This document shows positions 55,348 to 63,510 of a stretch of DNA of 64,000 nucleotides, one piece after another. Positions within the stretch are counted from its first letter, which is position 1. Each line of letters begins with the position of its first letter. A program made the position numbers and the translations under genes. Source of the DNA: Azoarcus sp. PA01. GTDB lineage: Bacteria; Pseudomonadota; Gammaproteobacteria; Burkholderiales; Rhodocyclaceae. The notes below the pieces were generated by a model that saw only the letters and a list, made by a program, of their open reading frames with translations, did not search any database and was not told where the DNA came from. The DNA is taken from NCBI GenBank assembly GCA_001274695.2, contig LARU01000002.1:1736001-1800000 (forward strand), read 5' to 3'.

Positions 55348-56402
55348 TGCGCGGATGGCACAGGCTGGCCCGCCTCGGCGCGGCGTGGGTCGCGCTGGGG
55401 TGCGTCGTGCTCCTCGGGGCATGCAAGCAGCCGCAGCTCTTCCATCAGGAAGCCTATGTGTTCGGCACGCGCGTCGATCTCACCGTGTACGGCGAACCGC
55501 ACGAAGTCGCGGCCGAGGCGATGGGCGCGGTGCTGCAGGAGTTCGACCGCCTGCACCGCGCGTACCACGCGTGGCAGCCTTCGGAGCTGACGGCGCTGAA
55601 CGAGGCGATCGCGCGCAGCGAAGCCGCCGTGGTGTCCGCCGAGCTCGCGGCGATGCTGACCGACGCGCAGCGCCTGTCCGCGGCCGGCGACGGGCTGTTC
55701 AACCCGGCGATGGGCGCGCTGATGGGCCTGTGGGGCTTTCACGCCGACGAATTCGTGCCGCGCCTGCCCGATCCGGCGGCGCTGCGCACGGTGATCGAAG
55801 CGCGACCGCGCATGTCGGACCTCGTCATCACCGGCAAGCGCGTCGAGAGCCGCAATCCGGTCGTGCAGCTCGATCTGGGCGGTTACGCGAAAGGCTACGC
55901 GCTCGACCGCGCCGTCGCGATCCTGCGCGACAAGGGCATCGACAACGCGCTCGTCAATATCGGCGGCAACGTCATGGCGCTCGGCAAGAAAGGCGACACG
56001 CCGTGGCGCCTCGGGCTGCAGCATCCGCGCGAGCCGCAACCGCTCGCGACGCTGCCGCTGTACGACGGCGAGGCGATCGGGACGTCGGGCGACTACCAGC
56101 GCTATTTCGAACTCGAGGGGCGCCGTTATTCGCATCTGCTCGATCCGCGCACCGGCATGCCCGCGACCGGCAGCCAGTCAGTGACGGTGCTCGTCACGCC
56201 GCGCGAGGACGCCGGCACGCTGTCGGACGCGGCGAGCAAGCCCGCTTTCATCGCCGGCGACGACTGGCGCGAATACACGCGCCGCTACGACATCGACCAC
56301 GCGCTGCGCGTCAGTGCCGACGGGCGCGTCGAAGTCACCCGCGCGCTGCGCGCCCGCCTCCAGTTCCCGTCCGACACGCCGGGCGTCACGGTCGTCGAAT
56401 AG
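55347..56402 (+). CDS. apbE: ApbE, FAD:protein FMN transferase (lipoprotein)
   Basis: ApbE attaches FMN to a Thr of periplasmic-facing proteins such as RnfG, RnfD, NqrB and NqrC. The 351-residue precursor has a lipoprotein signal (VLLGAC, Cys at about residue 17-18 of the hydrophobic core). Conserved parts include LMGLWGFHADE, LDLGGYAKGYALDRAV, NALVNIGGNVMALG and YSHLLDPRTGMPA, and an Asp-containing AGTLSDAASKPAFI, part of the metal/FAD site. The rnf operon in this window provides its likely substrates. It is translationally linked to gshB. Confidence 0.92.
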   Translation: MRGWHRLARLGAAWVALGCVVLLGACKQPQLFHQEAYVFGTRVDLTVYGEPHEVAAEAMGAVLQEFDRLHRAYHAWQPSELTALNEAIARSEAAVVSAELAAMLTDAQRLSAAGDGLFNPAMGALMGLWGFHADEFVPRLPDPAALRTVIEARPRMSDLVITGKRVESRNPVVQLDLGGYAKGYALDRAVAILRDKGIDNALVNIGGNVMALGKKGDTPWRLGLQHPREPQPLATLPLYDGEAIGTSGDYQRYFELEGRRYSHLLDPRTGMPATGSQSVTVLVTPREDAGTLSDAASKPAFIAGDDWREYTRRYDIDHALRVSADGRVEVTRALRARLQFPSDTPGVTVVE

Positions 56403-56409
56403 GTTAATC

Positions 56410-57324
56410 ATGCCCCCTCGCCCGCATCTCGATCGCTTTGCCATGGGACTGATGGTGCTGCTGTGCACCGTGTGGGGATTGCAGCAGGTCGCGATCAAGC
56501 TTGCCAATGCCGGCATTTCGCCGGTATGGCAGGCCGGGCTGCGCTCGCTCGGCGCGACGACGCTGGTGTGGGCGTGGGCGAGCGCGCGCGGCGTGAAGCT
56601 GTGGTCGGCGGACGGCACGCTCGCGCCGGGCCTCGTCGCCGGTCTGCTGTTCGCCGGCGAGTTCGCGCTGATCTTCGGGGCGCTCGAATTCACGACCGCG
56701 TCGCGCGGCGTGATCTTCCTGTACACGGCACCGTTTTTCGTCGCGCTCGGCGCAGTGTGGCTGCTGCCGCACGAGCGCATGCGCCGCGCGCAGTGGGCGG
56801 GCATGGCGCTGGCGTTCCTCGGGGTGCTGACGCTGTTCGGCGAGAGCCTGCTGCTCGGATCCGGTCGCGCCTGGATCGGCGACCTGATGATGCTGCTCGC
56901 GGCGAGCATGTGGGCCGCGACCACGCTGACCGTGAAAGTCAGTCCGCTCGTCCGCGTGCCGGCCGAAAAGACGCTGCTGTATCAACTGGGCATTTCGGCG
57001 CTGGTGCTGCCGCTGCTGTCGCTCGCGTTCGGCGAGCCGGGCGTGTTCGCACCGACGGCGGTGGTGTGGGCGAGCCTCGCGTTCCAGATCGTCATCGTCG
57101 CCGCCGCGAGCTATGTCGCGTGGTTCTGGCTGATCAGCCAGTATCCGGCGACGCGCCTGTCGTCGTTCTCGTTTCTGACGCCGGTGATGGGCGTGCTCGC
57201 CGGCGGCCTCCTGCTCGGCGAGGCGCTGACGCCGGCGGTGTTCGCCGCGCTCGCGCTCGTCGGGGCCGGCATCTGGATCGCGAATCGCCCGTCCCCCGAA
57301 GCGGCGCCCGTGCGGCTGCGCTAA
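56410..57324 (+). CDS. DMT superfamily transporter, EamA type
   Basis: A 304-residue protein with about ten transmembrane helices in two EamA repeats. The first begins GLMVLLCTVWGLQQVAIKLA, the second begins GDLMMLLAASMWAATTLTVK. Both repeats have the characteristic short helices and the terminal LTPVMGVLAGGLLLGEALTP motif. Such proteins export amino acids or other metabolites, but the substrate cannot be deduced. ATG 56410 follows apbE by 7 bases, so it may belong to the same transcript as gshA-gshB-apbE. Confidence 0.87.
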   Translation: MPPRPHLDRFAMGLMVLLCTVWGLQQVAIKLANAGISPVWQAGLRSLGATTLVWAWASARGVKLWSADGTLAPGLVAGLLFAGEFALIFGALEFTTASRGVIFLYTAPFFVALGAVWLLPHERMRRAQWAGMALAFLGVLTLFGESLLLGSGRAWIGDLMMLLAASMWAATTLTVKVSPLVRVPAEKTLLYQLGISALVLPLLSLAFGEPGVFAPTAVVWASLAFQIVIVAAASYVAWFWLISQYPATRLSSFSFLTPVMGVLAGGLLLGEALTPAVFAALALVGAGIWIANRPSPEAAPVRLR

Positions 57325-57357
57325 AGTCGATCACCCACAGGAACGGAGGGCTTTCCC

Positions 57358-57963
57358 ATGCAGCGACCCCGAATCGAGTTCTGGTACGAGTTCGCGAGTT
57401 CGTATTCGTTTCTTTCGGTAATGCGCCTCGAAGCGCTCGCGGGCGCTGCCGGCGTCGATGTCGCGTGGCGACCTTTCCTGCTCGGGCCGGTGTTCCTCTC
57501 GCTCGGCTGGAATGACTCGCCGTTCAACATCTACCCGCCGAAAGGCCGCTACATGTGGCGCGACCTCGCCCGGCTCGCGGAAAAATACGACCTGCCGTTC
57601 CGCGTGCCGAGCCGCTTTCCGCGCAGCGGCCTGCTCGCGGCACGCGTCGCGCTGCTGGGCGTCGAAGAGGGCTGGATCGCGCCGTTTTCGCGCGAAGTCA
57701 TGCGCGCGAACTTTGCCGAGGATCGCGAAATCGGCGACGAGGAAGTCATCGAGGCGATCCTGAACGACCTCGGCCTGCCCGCCGGCGAACTGCTCGCGGC
57801 GGCTGTCGCGACCGACAACAAGCTCGCGCTGCGGCACCAGACCGAGGAGGCGACCTCGCTCGGTCTGTTCGGCGCGCCGACGTTTCGCGTCGGCGACGAG
57901 CTCTTCTGGGGCAACGACCGGCTCGAAGACGCGCTCGACTGGGCGAACCGGCGGCCTGACTGA
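57358..57963 (+). CDS. DsbA family protein, 2-hydroxychromene-2-carboxylate isomerase-like
   Basis: A 201-residue cytoplasmic thioredoxin-fold protein of the DsbA/kappa-GST group. It begins IEFWYEFASSYSFLSVMRLE, where the usual redox CxxC is replaced by SSYS, as in glutathione-dependent 2-hydroxychromene-2-carboxylate isomerases. Other family phrases are WRPFLLGPVF, EATSLGLFGAPTFRVGDELFW and GNDRLEDALDW. The reaction is isomerisation in aromatic (naphthalene-type) catabolism in characterised members; the present gene has no catabolic neighbours, so its substrate is open. Nearby glutathione synthesis genes fit a GSH-using enzyme. Confidence 0.83.
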   Translation: MQRPRIEFWYEFASSYSFLSVMRLEALAGAAGVDVAWRPFLLGPVFLSLGWNDSPFNIYPPKGRYMWRDLARLAEKYDLPFRVPSRFPRSGLLAARVALLGVEEGWIAPFSREVMRANFAEDREIGDEEVIEAILNDLGLPAGELLAAAVATDNKLALRHQTEEATSLGLFGAPTFRVGDELFWGNDRLEDALDWANRRPD

Positions 57964-58043
57964 CGGGAAAGCTTCAAGCCCGCGCGAGCGGGGAGCCGGC
58001 GGCGTGTCGCCGAAAGCAACCCGTCGGAGTTCGCCGGCCGCCG

Positions 58044-58670
58044 TCAGTTGCCGGCCTTTTCCTTTTCCTTTTCCTGCTCGCGCTTGCGGATCCGCTCGTC
58101 GTAGCGCGCCCGGTCGCGTGCCGCATCTTCGGCCCGTTTCGCGGCGTCCGCTTCGGCGCTCAGGCGTTCGCGCGCTTTTTCCGCGTCCTGCTCGCGTTGC
58201 CGGTCACGGGCAGCGGCGGCATCGCGCACAGCCTGCGCCTCGCGTTCCCGCCGCGTGGCGTCGGCCGCAGGATCGGGCGCGATCTGTGGGTCGGCGGACG
58301 GCGCCGCAGGAGGCGGCGCGACCGGCAGCGGCGCCGGGGCGTCGGACGACAGGGCCGGCGGCAGCGTGCCGCGCAACGCGGCCTGGCGCTGTTTTTCGGT
58401 GAGTTCGAGGCGGCTCGCCTCGGCTTCGATCGCGCGCGCCTGGCGGAGCTTGTCGAGGCGCTGTTCCTTGGCCTGGGCGATGCAGCGATTGACGAGGAAA
58501 CGTTCGTAGCACGCCGGTTCGGCGCGCCGCAGCGCATCGTCGGCCTCTGCGCGCAGCGCCCGGGCTTCGTCGCGCAGGCGCTCGGCGTGCTCGAGGTCGG
58601 CTTCGGCAGCGCCCGCGGTCGCGGCCGCGACCGCGAAGAGCAGCGGCAGCAGGCGAGGGATCATCGGCAT
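58044..58670 (-). CDS. Putative periplasmic protein with charged coiled-coil
   Basis: A 208-residue protein that begins with a likely signal peptide (MPMIPRLLPLLFAVAAATAG). The mature part is largely helical with heptad-like Ala/Glu/Arg repeats (HAERLRDEARALRAEADDAL), a cysteine-containing hinge ACYERFLVNRCIAQAKEQR and a Pro/Ala linker in the middle, ending in Lys/Glu repeats (KREQEKEKEKAGN). I recognise no family. It is divergent from the ABC-F gene by about 60 bases. Function unknown. Confidence 0.6.
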   Translation of the reverse strand: MPMIPRLLPLLFAVAAATAGAAEADLEHAERLRDEARALRAEADDALRRAEPACYERFLVNRCIAQAKEQRLDKLRQARAIEAEASRLELTEKQRQAALRGTLPPALSSDAPAPLPVAPPPAAPSADPQIAPDPAADATRREREAQAVRDAAAARDRQREQDAEKARERLSAEADAAKRAEDAARDRARYDERIRKREQEKEKEKAGN

Positions 58671-58730
58671 TCGGCAGCGGTCCAGTGGGGGGATGCGTAG
58701 AATAACGCCTTTGCCCTTCGATTCGCTGAC

Positions 58731-60662
58731 GTGATCCAGTTCCGCAACCTCCGCCTCGCCCGGGGCGCCAAAATCCTCGTCGATGCCGCCTCCGTGCAGA
58801 TCCACCCCGGCTGGCGGGTCGGTCTGACCGGCGCGAACGGCACCGGCAAGTCGAGCCTGTTCGCCCTGTTGCGCGGCGAACTGCACCAGGACCAGGGCGA
58901 CCTCGACATCCCCGCCGGCTGGCAGATCGCGCACGTCGCGCAGGAAACCCCGGCGCTGGCAAAACCTGCGATCGAGTATGTGCTCGACGGCGACGTCGAA
59001 CTGCGCAGCATCGAGGCGCAGCTCGCCGCGGCGGAAGCTGCGCACGACGGCGCGCATATCGGCGAACTCCATGCTCGTCTGCACGAGATCGGCGGCTACG
59101 CGGCGCGCGCCCGCGCCGCGGCGCTGCTCGACGGCCTCGGCTTCCTGCCGGGCGAGGCCGATCGTCCGGTGTCGGACTTCTCCGGCGGCTGGCGCATGCG
59201 GCTGAACCTCGCGCAGGCGTTGATGTGCCGCTCCGATCTGTTGCTCCTCGATGAGCCGACGAACCACCTCGATCTCGACGCGGTGCTGTGGCTCGAGCAG
59301 TGGCTGCGCGACTACCGCGGCACGCTGGTGCTGATCTCGCACGACCGCGAGTTCCTCGACGCGTGCGTCACGCACATCGCGCACATCGAGTCGCAGCGCC
59401 TGACGCTGTATTCCGGCGGCTATTCCGACTTCGAGCGCCAGCGTGCCGAGCGCCTCGCGCAGCAGCAGTCGCTGTTCGACAAGCAGCAGCGCGAGATCGC
59501 GCACATCGAGGACTACATCCGCCGCTTCCGTGCGAAAGCGACGAAGGCGCGCCAGGCGCAGAGCCGCATCAAGGCGCTCGAACGCATGGAGCGCATCGCC
59601 GCCGCGCATGTCGACACACCGTTCAGCTTCAGCTTCCGCGACGGCCCGCCGGCGCCCGATCCGCTGCTGCAGGTCGAGGACGGCGTCGTGCGCTACGGCG
59701 AGCGGACCGTGCTCGACGCCATCCGCCTGACGCTGCGCCCGGGCGAGCGCGTCGGCCTGCTCGGGCCCAACGGCGCCGGCAAATCGACGCTGATCAAGCT
59801 GCTCGCCGGCCAGCTGCCGCTCGCCGCCGGCAGCCGCAGCGAAGGCAAGGGGCTGGCGATCGGCTATTTCGCGCAGCACCAGCTCGAAACGCTGCGCCCG
59901 GACGAGTCGCCGCTGCAGCATCTGGCGCGCCTCGACCCGCGCACGCGCGAGCAGGAGCTGCGCGACTACCTCGGCGGCTTCGACTTCCGCGGCGACGGTG
60001 GCGGCGGCACGTCGACGCCGGCGACGACGCCGTGCGGCCGCTTCTCCGGTGGCGAGAAGTCGCGCCTCGCGCTCGCGCTGATGATCTGGCAGCGGCCGAA
60101 CCTGATGCTGCTCGACGAGCCGACGAACCACCTCGACCTCGAGATGCGCCACGCGCTGACGCTGGCGCTGCAGGACTACGACGGCGGGATGGTGCTGGTG
60201 TCGCACGATCGGGCGCTCTTGCGTGCGACCTGCGACCGCTTCCTGCTCGTCGATGCCGGCCGCATCCAGCCGTTCGACGGCGACCTCGACGATTACCGCG
60301 ACTGGCTCGCCGAGCGCCGCGCGCAGGCGAGCGAAGCGGCGAAATGCCCGGACCGCAGCGCCGACAAGGCAGCGCGCAAGGCCGACCGGGAACAGTCCGC
60401 GGCGGAGCGCCAGGCACGGCTCGCCGCGCGCCGCCCGCTCGTCAAGGAACTCGAGCAGCTCGAAAAGAAGCTCGCCAACTGGCACGGCGAGAAAAAGCTC
60501 CTCGACGCGCGCCTCGCCGACCCGGCGCTCTACAGCGGCGCCGAAGCCAGCCAGCTGCAGACGCTGCTGAAGCGCCAGGCGGAGCTTGCCGGGTGGGTCG
60601 ACGACGCCGAGCTGCGCTGGCTCGAAATTTCCGAGCAGCTCGAAGCGATGCAGGCCGACTGA
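58731..60662 (+). CDS. ABC-F family ATPase (YheS/Uup-like)
   Basis: A 643-residue protein with two ABC cassettes and no membrane segment. Cassette 1: Walker A GANGTGKSS (about residues 34-42), signature FSGGWRMRLNLAQAL, Walker B LLLLDEPTNHLDLD. Cassette 2: GPNGAGKST near 344, FSGGEKSRLALALM, LMLLDEPTNHLDLE. A linker with the basic RRFRAKATKARQAQSR and a C-terminal coiled-coil (KELEQLEKKLANWHGEKK) complete the ABC-F architecture. Members bind the ribosome E site and aid translation. Start is GTG 58731 (VIQFRNLRLARG). The paralogue assignment (YheS versus Uup) is not certain. Confidence 0.92.
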   Translation: MIQFRNLRLARGAKILVDAASVQIHPGWRVGLTGANGTGKSSLFALLRGELHQDQGDLDIPAGWQIAHVAQETPALAKPAIEYVLDGDVELRSIEAQLAAAEAAHDGAHIGELHARLHEIGGYAARARAAALLDGLGFLPGEADRPVSDFSGGWRMRLNLAQALMCRSDLLLLDEPTNHLDLDAVLWLEQWLRDYRGTLVLISHDREFLDACVTHIAHIESQRLTLYSGGYSDFERQRAERLAQQQSLFDKQQREIAHIEDYIRRFRAKATKARQAQSRIKALERMERIAAAHVDTPFSFSFRDGPPAPDPLLQVEDGVVRYGERTVLDAIRLTLRPGERVGLLGPNGAGKSTLIKLLAGQLPLAAGSRSEGKGLAIGYFAQHQLETLRPDESPLQHLARLDPRTREQELRDYLGGFDFRGDGGGGTSTPATTPCGRFSGGEKSRLALALMIWQRPNLMLLDEPTNHLDLEMRHALTLALQDYDGGMVLVSHDRALLRATCDRFLLVDAGRIQPFDGDLDDYRDWLAERRAQASEAAKCPDRSADKAARKADREQSAAERQARLAARRPLVKELEQLEKKLANWHGEKKLLDARLADPALYSGAEASQLQTLLKRQAELAGWVDDAELRWLEISEQLEAMQAD

Positions 60663-60716
60663 GCGGGTGTGAAGCGCGAACAGCGCGAATACGGATAGCG
60701 TCTCCTGCTTTCCGCT

Positions 60717-61400
60717 CTACGCGGGCTGGTTTTCCCTTTCCACATCCGCAAGAAAATCTTCCGTCCGCAGTTGCTCGGCCTGTTCCAGCCATACCGGGTA
60801 ATGCGTGCGGAAATCTTCGGCCATCAGCGACAGTGGCACGTCGGGGAAGTGACCACGCTGGTGGATATATTCCATGTGCTGATTGCCGCTGCGGTCGAAG
60901 GGGTGGTAAATCGAGTCGCTTCGGCCGTCGAATTCCAGCGGCAGCAACCCGAACCGCTCGCACAGCGCGAGGTTGAATGCCGGCGTGGCCTTGTACCAGG
61001 AGCCGTCGATGAGGATTTCGGTGTACCCGTGCCACCGGTACAGGTCCGCGCCGAAAGTCTCGCGCATGCGTTCGGTGCTGAGGTGGTTGCGTACGTCGGC
61101 GTAACCCGGCCGCGCCGGAATTCCCGCCGCGCGGCACACCGCCGTGAGCAGCGTCGCTTTCGGCACGCACCAGCCGGCGCCGCTGGCGATCACGCTGCTC
61201 GCCTTCATCCCGGTTTCCGACAGGTCGATGCGATAGGGGTCGTAACGGAAGCCGTCGCGCACCGCGTAGTACAGCGACACCGCGCGCTCGCGGACGTCGC
61301 TGCTGCGGCAATGCGCGCGAGCGAAGGCAAGGACTTCGGGGTGGTCGCTGTCGATCAGTGGAGTCGGTGAAAGGTACGCATCTATCATCGTAGTGCTCAA
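60717..61400 (-). CDS. Transglutaminase-like protein
   Basis: A 227-residue protein with a transglutaminase-like papain fold: Cys78 in GAGWCVPKATLLTAVCRAAG and His124 in YRWHGYTEIL, in the usual order and spacing. In the position of the third triad residue (Asp) the sequence is WYKATPAFN, so Thr139 stands where WxxxDP is expected; a different acidic residue might serve. Activity could be proteolysis or ligation and is not known. ATG 61400 (MSTTMIDAYLSP) is used; ATG 61388 is equally possible. Confidence 0.75.
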   Translation of the reverse strand: MSTTMIDAYLSPTPLIDSDHPEVLAFARAHCRSSDVRERAVSLYYAVRDGFRYDPYRIDLSETGMKASSVIASGAGWCVPKATLLTAVCRAAGIPARPGYADVRNHLSTERMRETFGADLYRWHGYTEILIDGSWYKATPAFNLALCERFGLLPLEFDGRSDSIYHPFDRSGNQHMEYIHQRGHFPDVPLSLMAEDFRTHYPVWLEQAEQLRTEDFLADVERENQPA

Positions 61401-61563
61401 TCGAGTAAAGCGGGATACGGCAGTTTAAAACGAAAACGCCGCCTGTCCTCGTTTCCCCTTGCAAGAGGCGGCCCGTGTTTCCCGCAGACACTGCCCGCGT
61501 CGCCGCTTTGCGCATACAGTAGCGATTCGAACGCCCGTTCGGGGCGGTTTGCGGAGAATCGCC

Positions 61564-62805
61564 ATGTCGTCCATTCCGGTGCCGCTCGCACTGCCCGATC
61601 TCGTCGCCGCGCGCGAACGCATCCGCGACGCGATCGTCCGCACCGGCCAGTGGCAGAACGACGCGCTGTCCGACGAGCTCGGCGTGCCGCTGCAACTGAA
61701 GCTCGAAAACATGCAGCGCACCGGCTCGTTCAAGCTGCGCGGCGCGACGCACAAGATCGGCCGACTGCTGGAGGGCGGTGACCGGCCTGCCGGCGTCGTC
61801 GCGGCGTCGGCGGGCAACCACGCGCAAGGGGTCGCGCGCGCGGCAGCGCGGGTCGGACTTTCCGCGGTCGTCGTGATGCCGGCGAACGCGCCGCTGACGA
61901 AAATCCAGGCGTGCCGCAAGCTCGGCGCCGACGTGCGCCTCGTCGGCGACACGCTCGAAGCCGCCAGCGACGAGGCGCATCGCCTCGCCGATGGCGAAGG
62001 GCTCGCGCTGATCCATCCGTACGATGATTGGGACGTGATCGCCGGTCAGGCGAGCTGCGGCCTGGAGATGCTCGAAGACGCGCCGGACATGACCGTCGCG
62101 ATCGTGCCGCTCGGCGGCGGCGGGCTGATCTCCGGCGTCGCGCTGGCGCTGAAGCTGCAGAATCCGGCGATCCGCGTCGTCGGCGTGCAGACCGACGCGG
62201 TCGCTCCGTGGCGGCATTTCCTGCGCGACGGCACGCTCGAAGCGGTGCGGCCGGACGCGCACACGATCGCCGACGGCATCAAGGTGAAACGCCCGGGGAT
62301 GCTGACGCGCCAGGTGATCGCGCGCCACGTCGACGACATCGTCACCGTCGACGACAACGCGATCGCCGAAGCGATCGTCACGCTGCTCGAACGCACGCGC
62401 ACGATCGGCGAAGGCGCGGGCGTGGTCGGGCTCGCAGCGCTGCTGCAGCGCAAAGTCCGCCTCGCGCCCGACGACCGCGCGGTGGTCGTGATTTCGGGGG
62501 GCAACGTCGATATGACGCTCGTCGGCCGTTCGATCGACTACGGCCTTGCGTCGAGCGGGCGGCTGATGAGCGTCGCGGTGATGATTTCCGATGCGCCGGG
62601 GCAGTTGCTCGCGCTGCTGACGACGATCGCCGAGCTCGGCATGAACGTGCGCCATGTCGAGCACCGCCGCGGCGAACTGCACGTCGCGGTCGGCATGACC
62701 GAAGTGATCCTGCAGATCGAGACGCGCGATGCGGAGCACCAGCGCGCGCTGCTGACGCATTTCGCCGCCCAGGGCCTTGCCGTGCGCAACCTGCTCGCCG
62801 GCTGA
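61564..62805 (+). CDS. ilvA: Threonine ammonia-lyase (dehydratase) IlvA-type
   Basis: This PLP enzyme converts threonine to 2-oxobutyrate for isoleucine synthesis or catabolism. The 413-residue protein has the PLP-lysine motif RTGSFKLRGATHK (about residues 54-66), ASAGNHAQGVARA, the glycine-rich phosphate loop PLGGGGLISG near 180 and a C-terminal ACT-like region (LLALLTTIAELGMNVRHVEH). One short C-terminal domain, instead of the double regulatory domain of biosynthetic E. coli IlvA, resembles the shorter threonine dehydratases of other bacteria. ATG 61564 follows GGAGA. It diverges from the transglutaminase gene. Confidence 0.9.
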   Translation: MSSIPVPLALPDLVAARERIRDAIVRTGQWQNDALSDELGVPLQLKLENMQRTGSFKLRGATHKIGRLLEGGDRPAGVVAASAGNHAQGVARAAARVGLSAVVVMPANAPLTKIQACRKLGADVRLVGDTLEAASDEAHRLADGEGLALIHPYDDWDVIAGQASCGLEMLEDAPDMTVAIVPLGGGGLISGVALALKLQNPAIRVVGVQTDAVAPWRHFLRDGTLEAVRPDAHTIADGIKVKRPGMLTRQVIARHVDDIVTVDDNAIAEAIVTLLERTRTIGEGAGVVGLAALLQRKVRLAPDDRAVVVISGGNVDMTLVGRSIDYGLASSGRLMSVAVMISDAPGQLLALLTTIAELGMNVRHVEHRRGELHVAVGMTEVILQIETRDAEHQRALLTHFAAQGLAVRNLLAG

Positions 62806-62886
62806 GGTCCGCAGCCGGATTCGCGGCAGGCCGCCCGCGCCGCTGCTAGAATCGCGGCTTTCCCCTTGCCGCTACAGGATATTGCC

Positions 62887-63498
62887 GTGCAGATCGTCTG
62901 TCTCGACCTCGAAGGTGTGCTGGTCCCCGAAATCTGGATCGAATTCGCCGAGCGTACCGGCATCCCCGAGTTGCGTCGCACGACGCGCGACGAGCCGGAC
63001 TACGACACGCTGATGAAGTACCGGCTGAACATTCTCGCCGAGCGCAAACTCGGCCTGCCCGACATCCAGGAAGTCATCGCCAGCATGGGGCCGATGGCCG
63101 GCGCGCGCGAGTTCCTCGACGCGCTGCGCGAGCGCTACCAGGTCGTGATCCTGTCCGACACGTTCCAGGAGTTCGCCAAGCCGCTGATGAAGCAGCTCGG
63201 CTGGCCGACGCTGCTGTGCCATCGCCTCGAAGCCGACGCGAACGGCGTGCTCGTGAACTACCACCTGCGCATGCCCGACCAGAAGCGCGAAGCCGTCAAG
63301 CGTTTCAAGGAGCTGAACCTGACGGTCGTCGCGGCGGGCGATTCGTACAACGACACCGCGATGCTCGGCGAGGCGCACGGCGGCATCCTGTTCCATCCGC
63401 CGGAGAACGTCATCCGCGAATTCCCGCAGTTTCCGGTGACGCGCAACTACGCCGAACTGCGCCGCGAGATCGACCAGGCTTTCGCCCGCGTCGCCTGA
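62887..63498 (+). CDS. thrH: ThrH, phosphoserine phosphatase / homoserine phosphotransferase
   Basis: A 203-residue HAD-superfamily enzyme that matches ThrH of Pseudomonas, which hydrolyses phosphoserine and can transfer the phosphate to homoserine. The DxDGV-type motif appears as CLDLEGVLVPEIW with nucleophile Asp7; the second motif is VVILSDTFQEF, the third VAAGDSYNDTAM with metal-binding Asp residues, and GILFHPPENVIREFPQFP is typical of the ThrH group. The start is GTG 62887; an ATG-like codon at 62866 would add residues MPLQDIA with no similarity. The gene precedes purU. Confidence 0.92.
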   Translation: MQIVCLDLEGVLVPEIWIEFAERTGIPELRRTTRDEPDYDTLMKYRLNILAERKLGLPDIQEVIASMGPMAGAREFLDALRERYQVVILSDTFQEFAKPLMKQLGWPTLLCHRLEADANGVLVNYHLRMPDQKREAVKRFKELNLTVVAAGDSYNDTAMLGEAHGGILFHPPENVIREFPQFPVTRNYAELRREIDQAFARVA

Positions 63499-63510
63499 CG
63501 GGGTCCTGCC

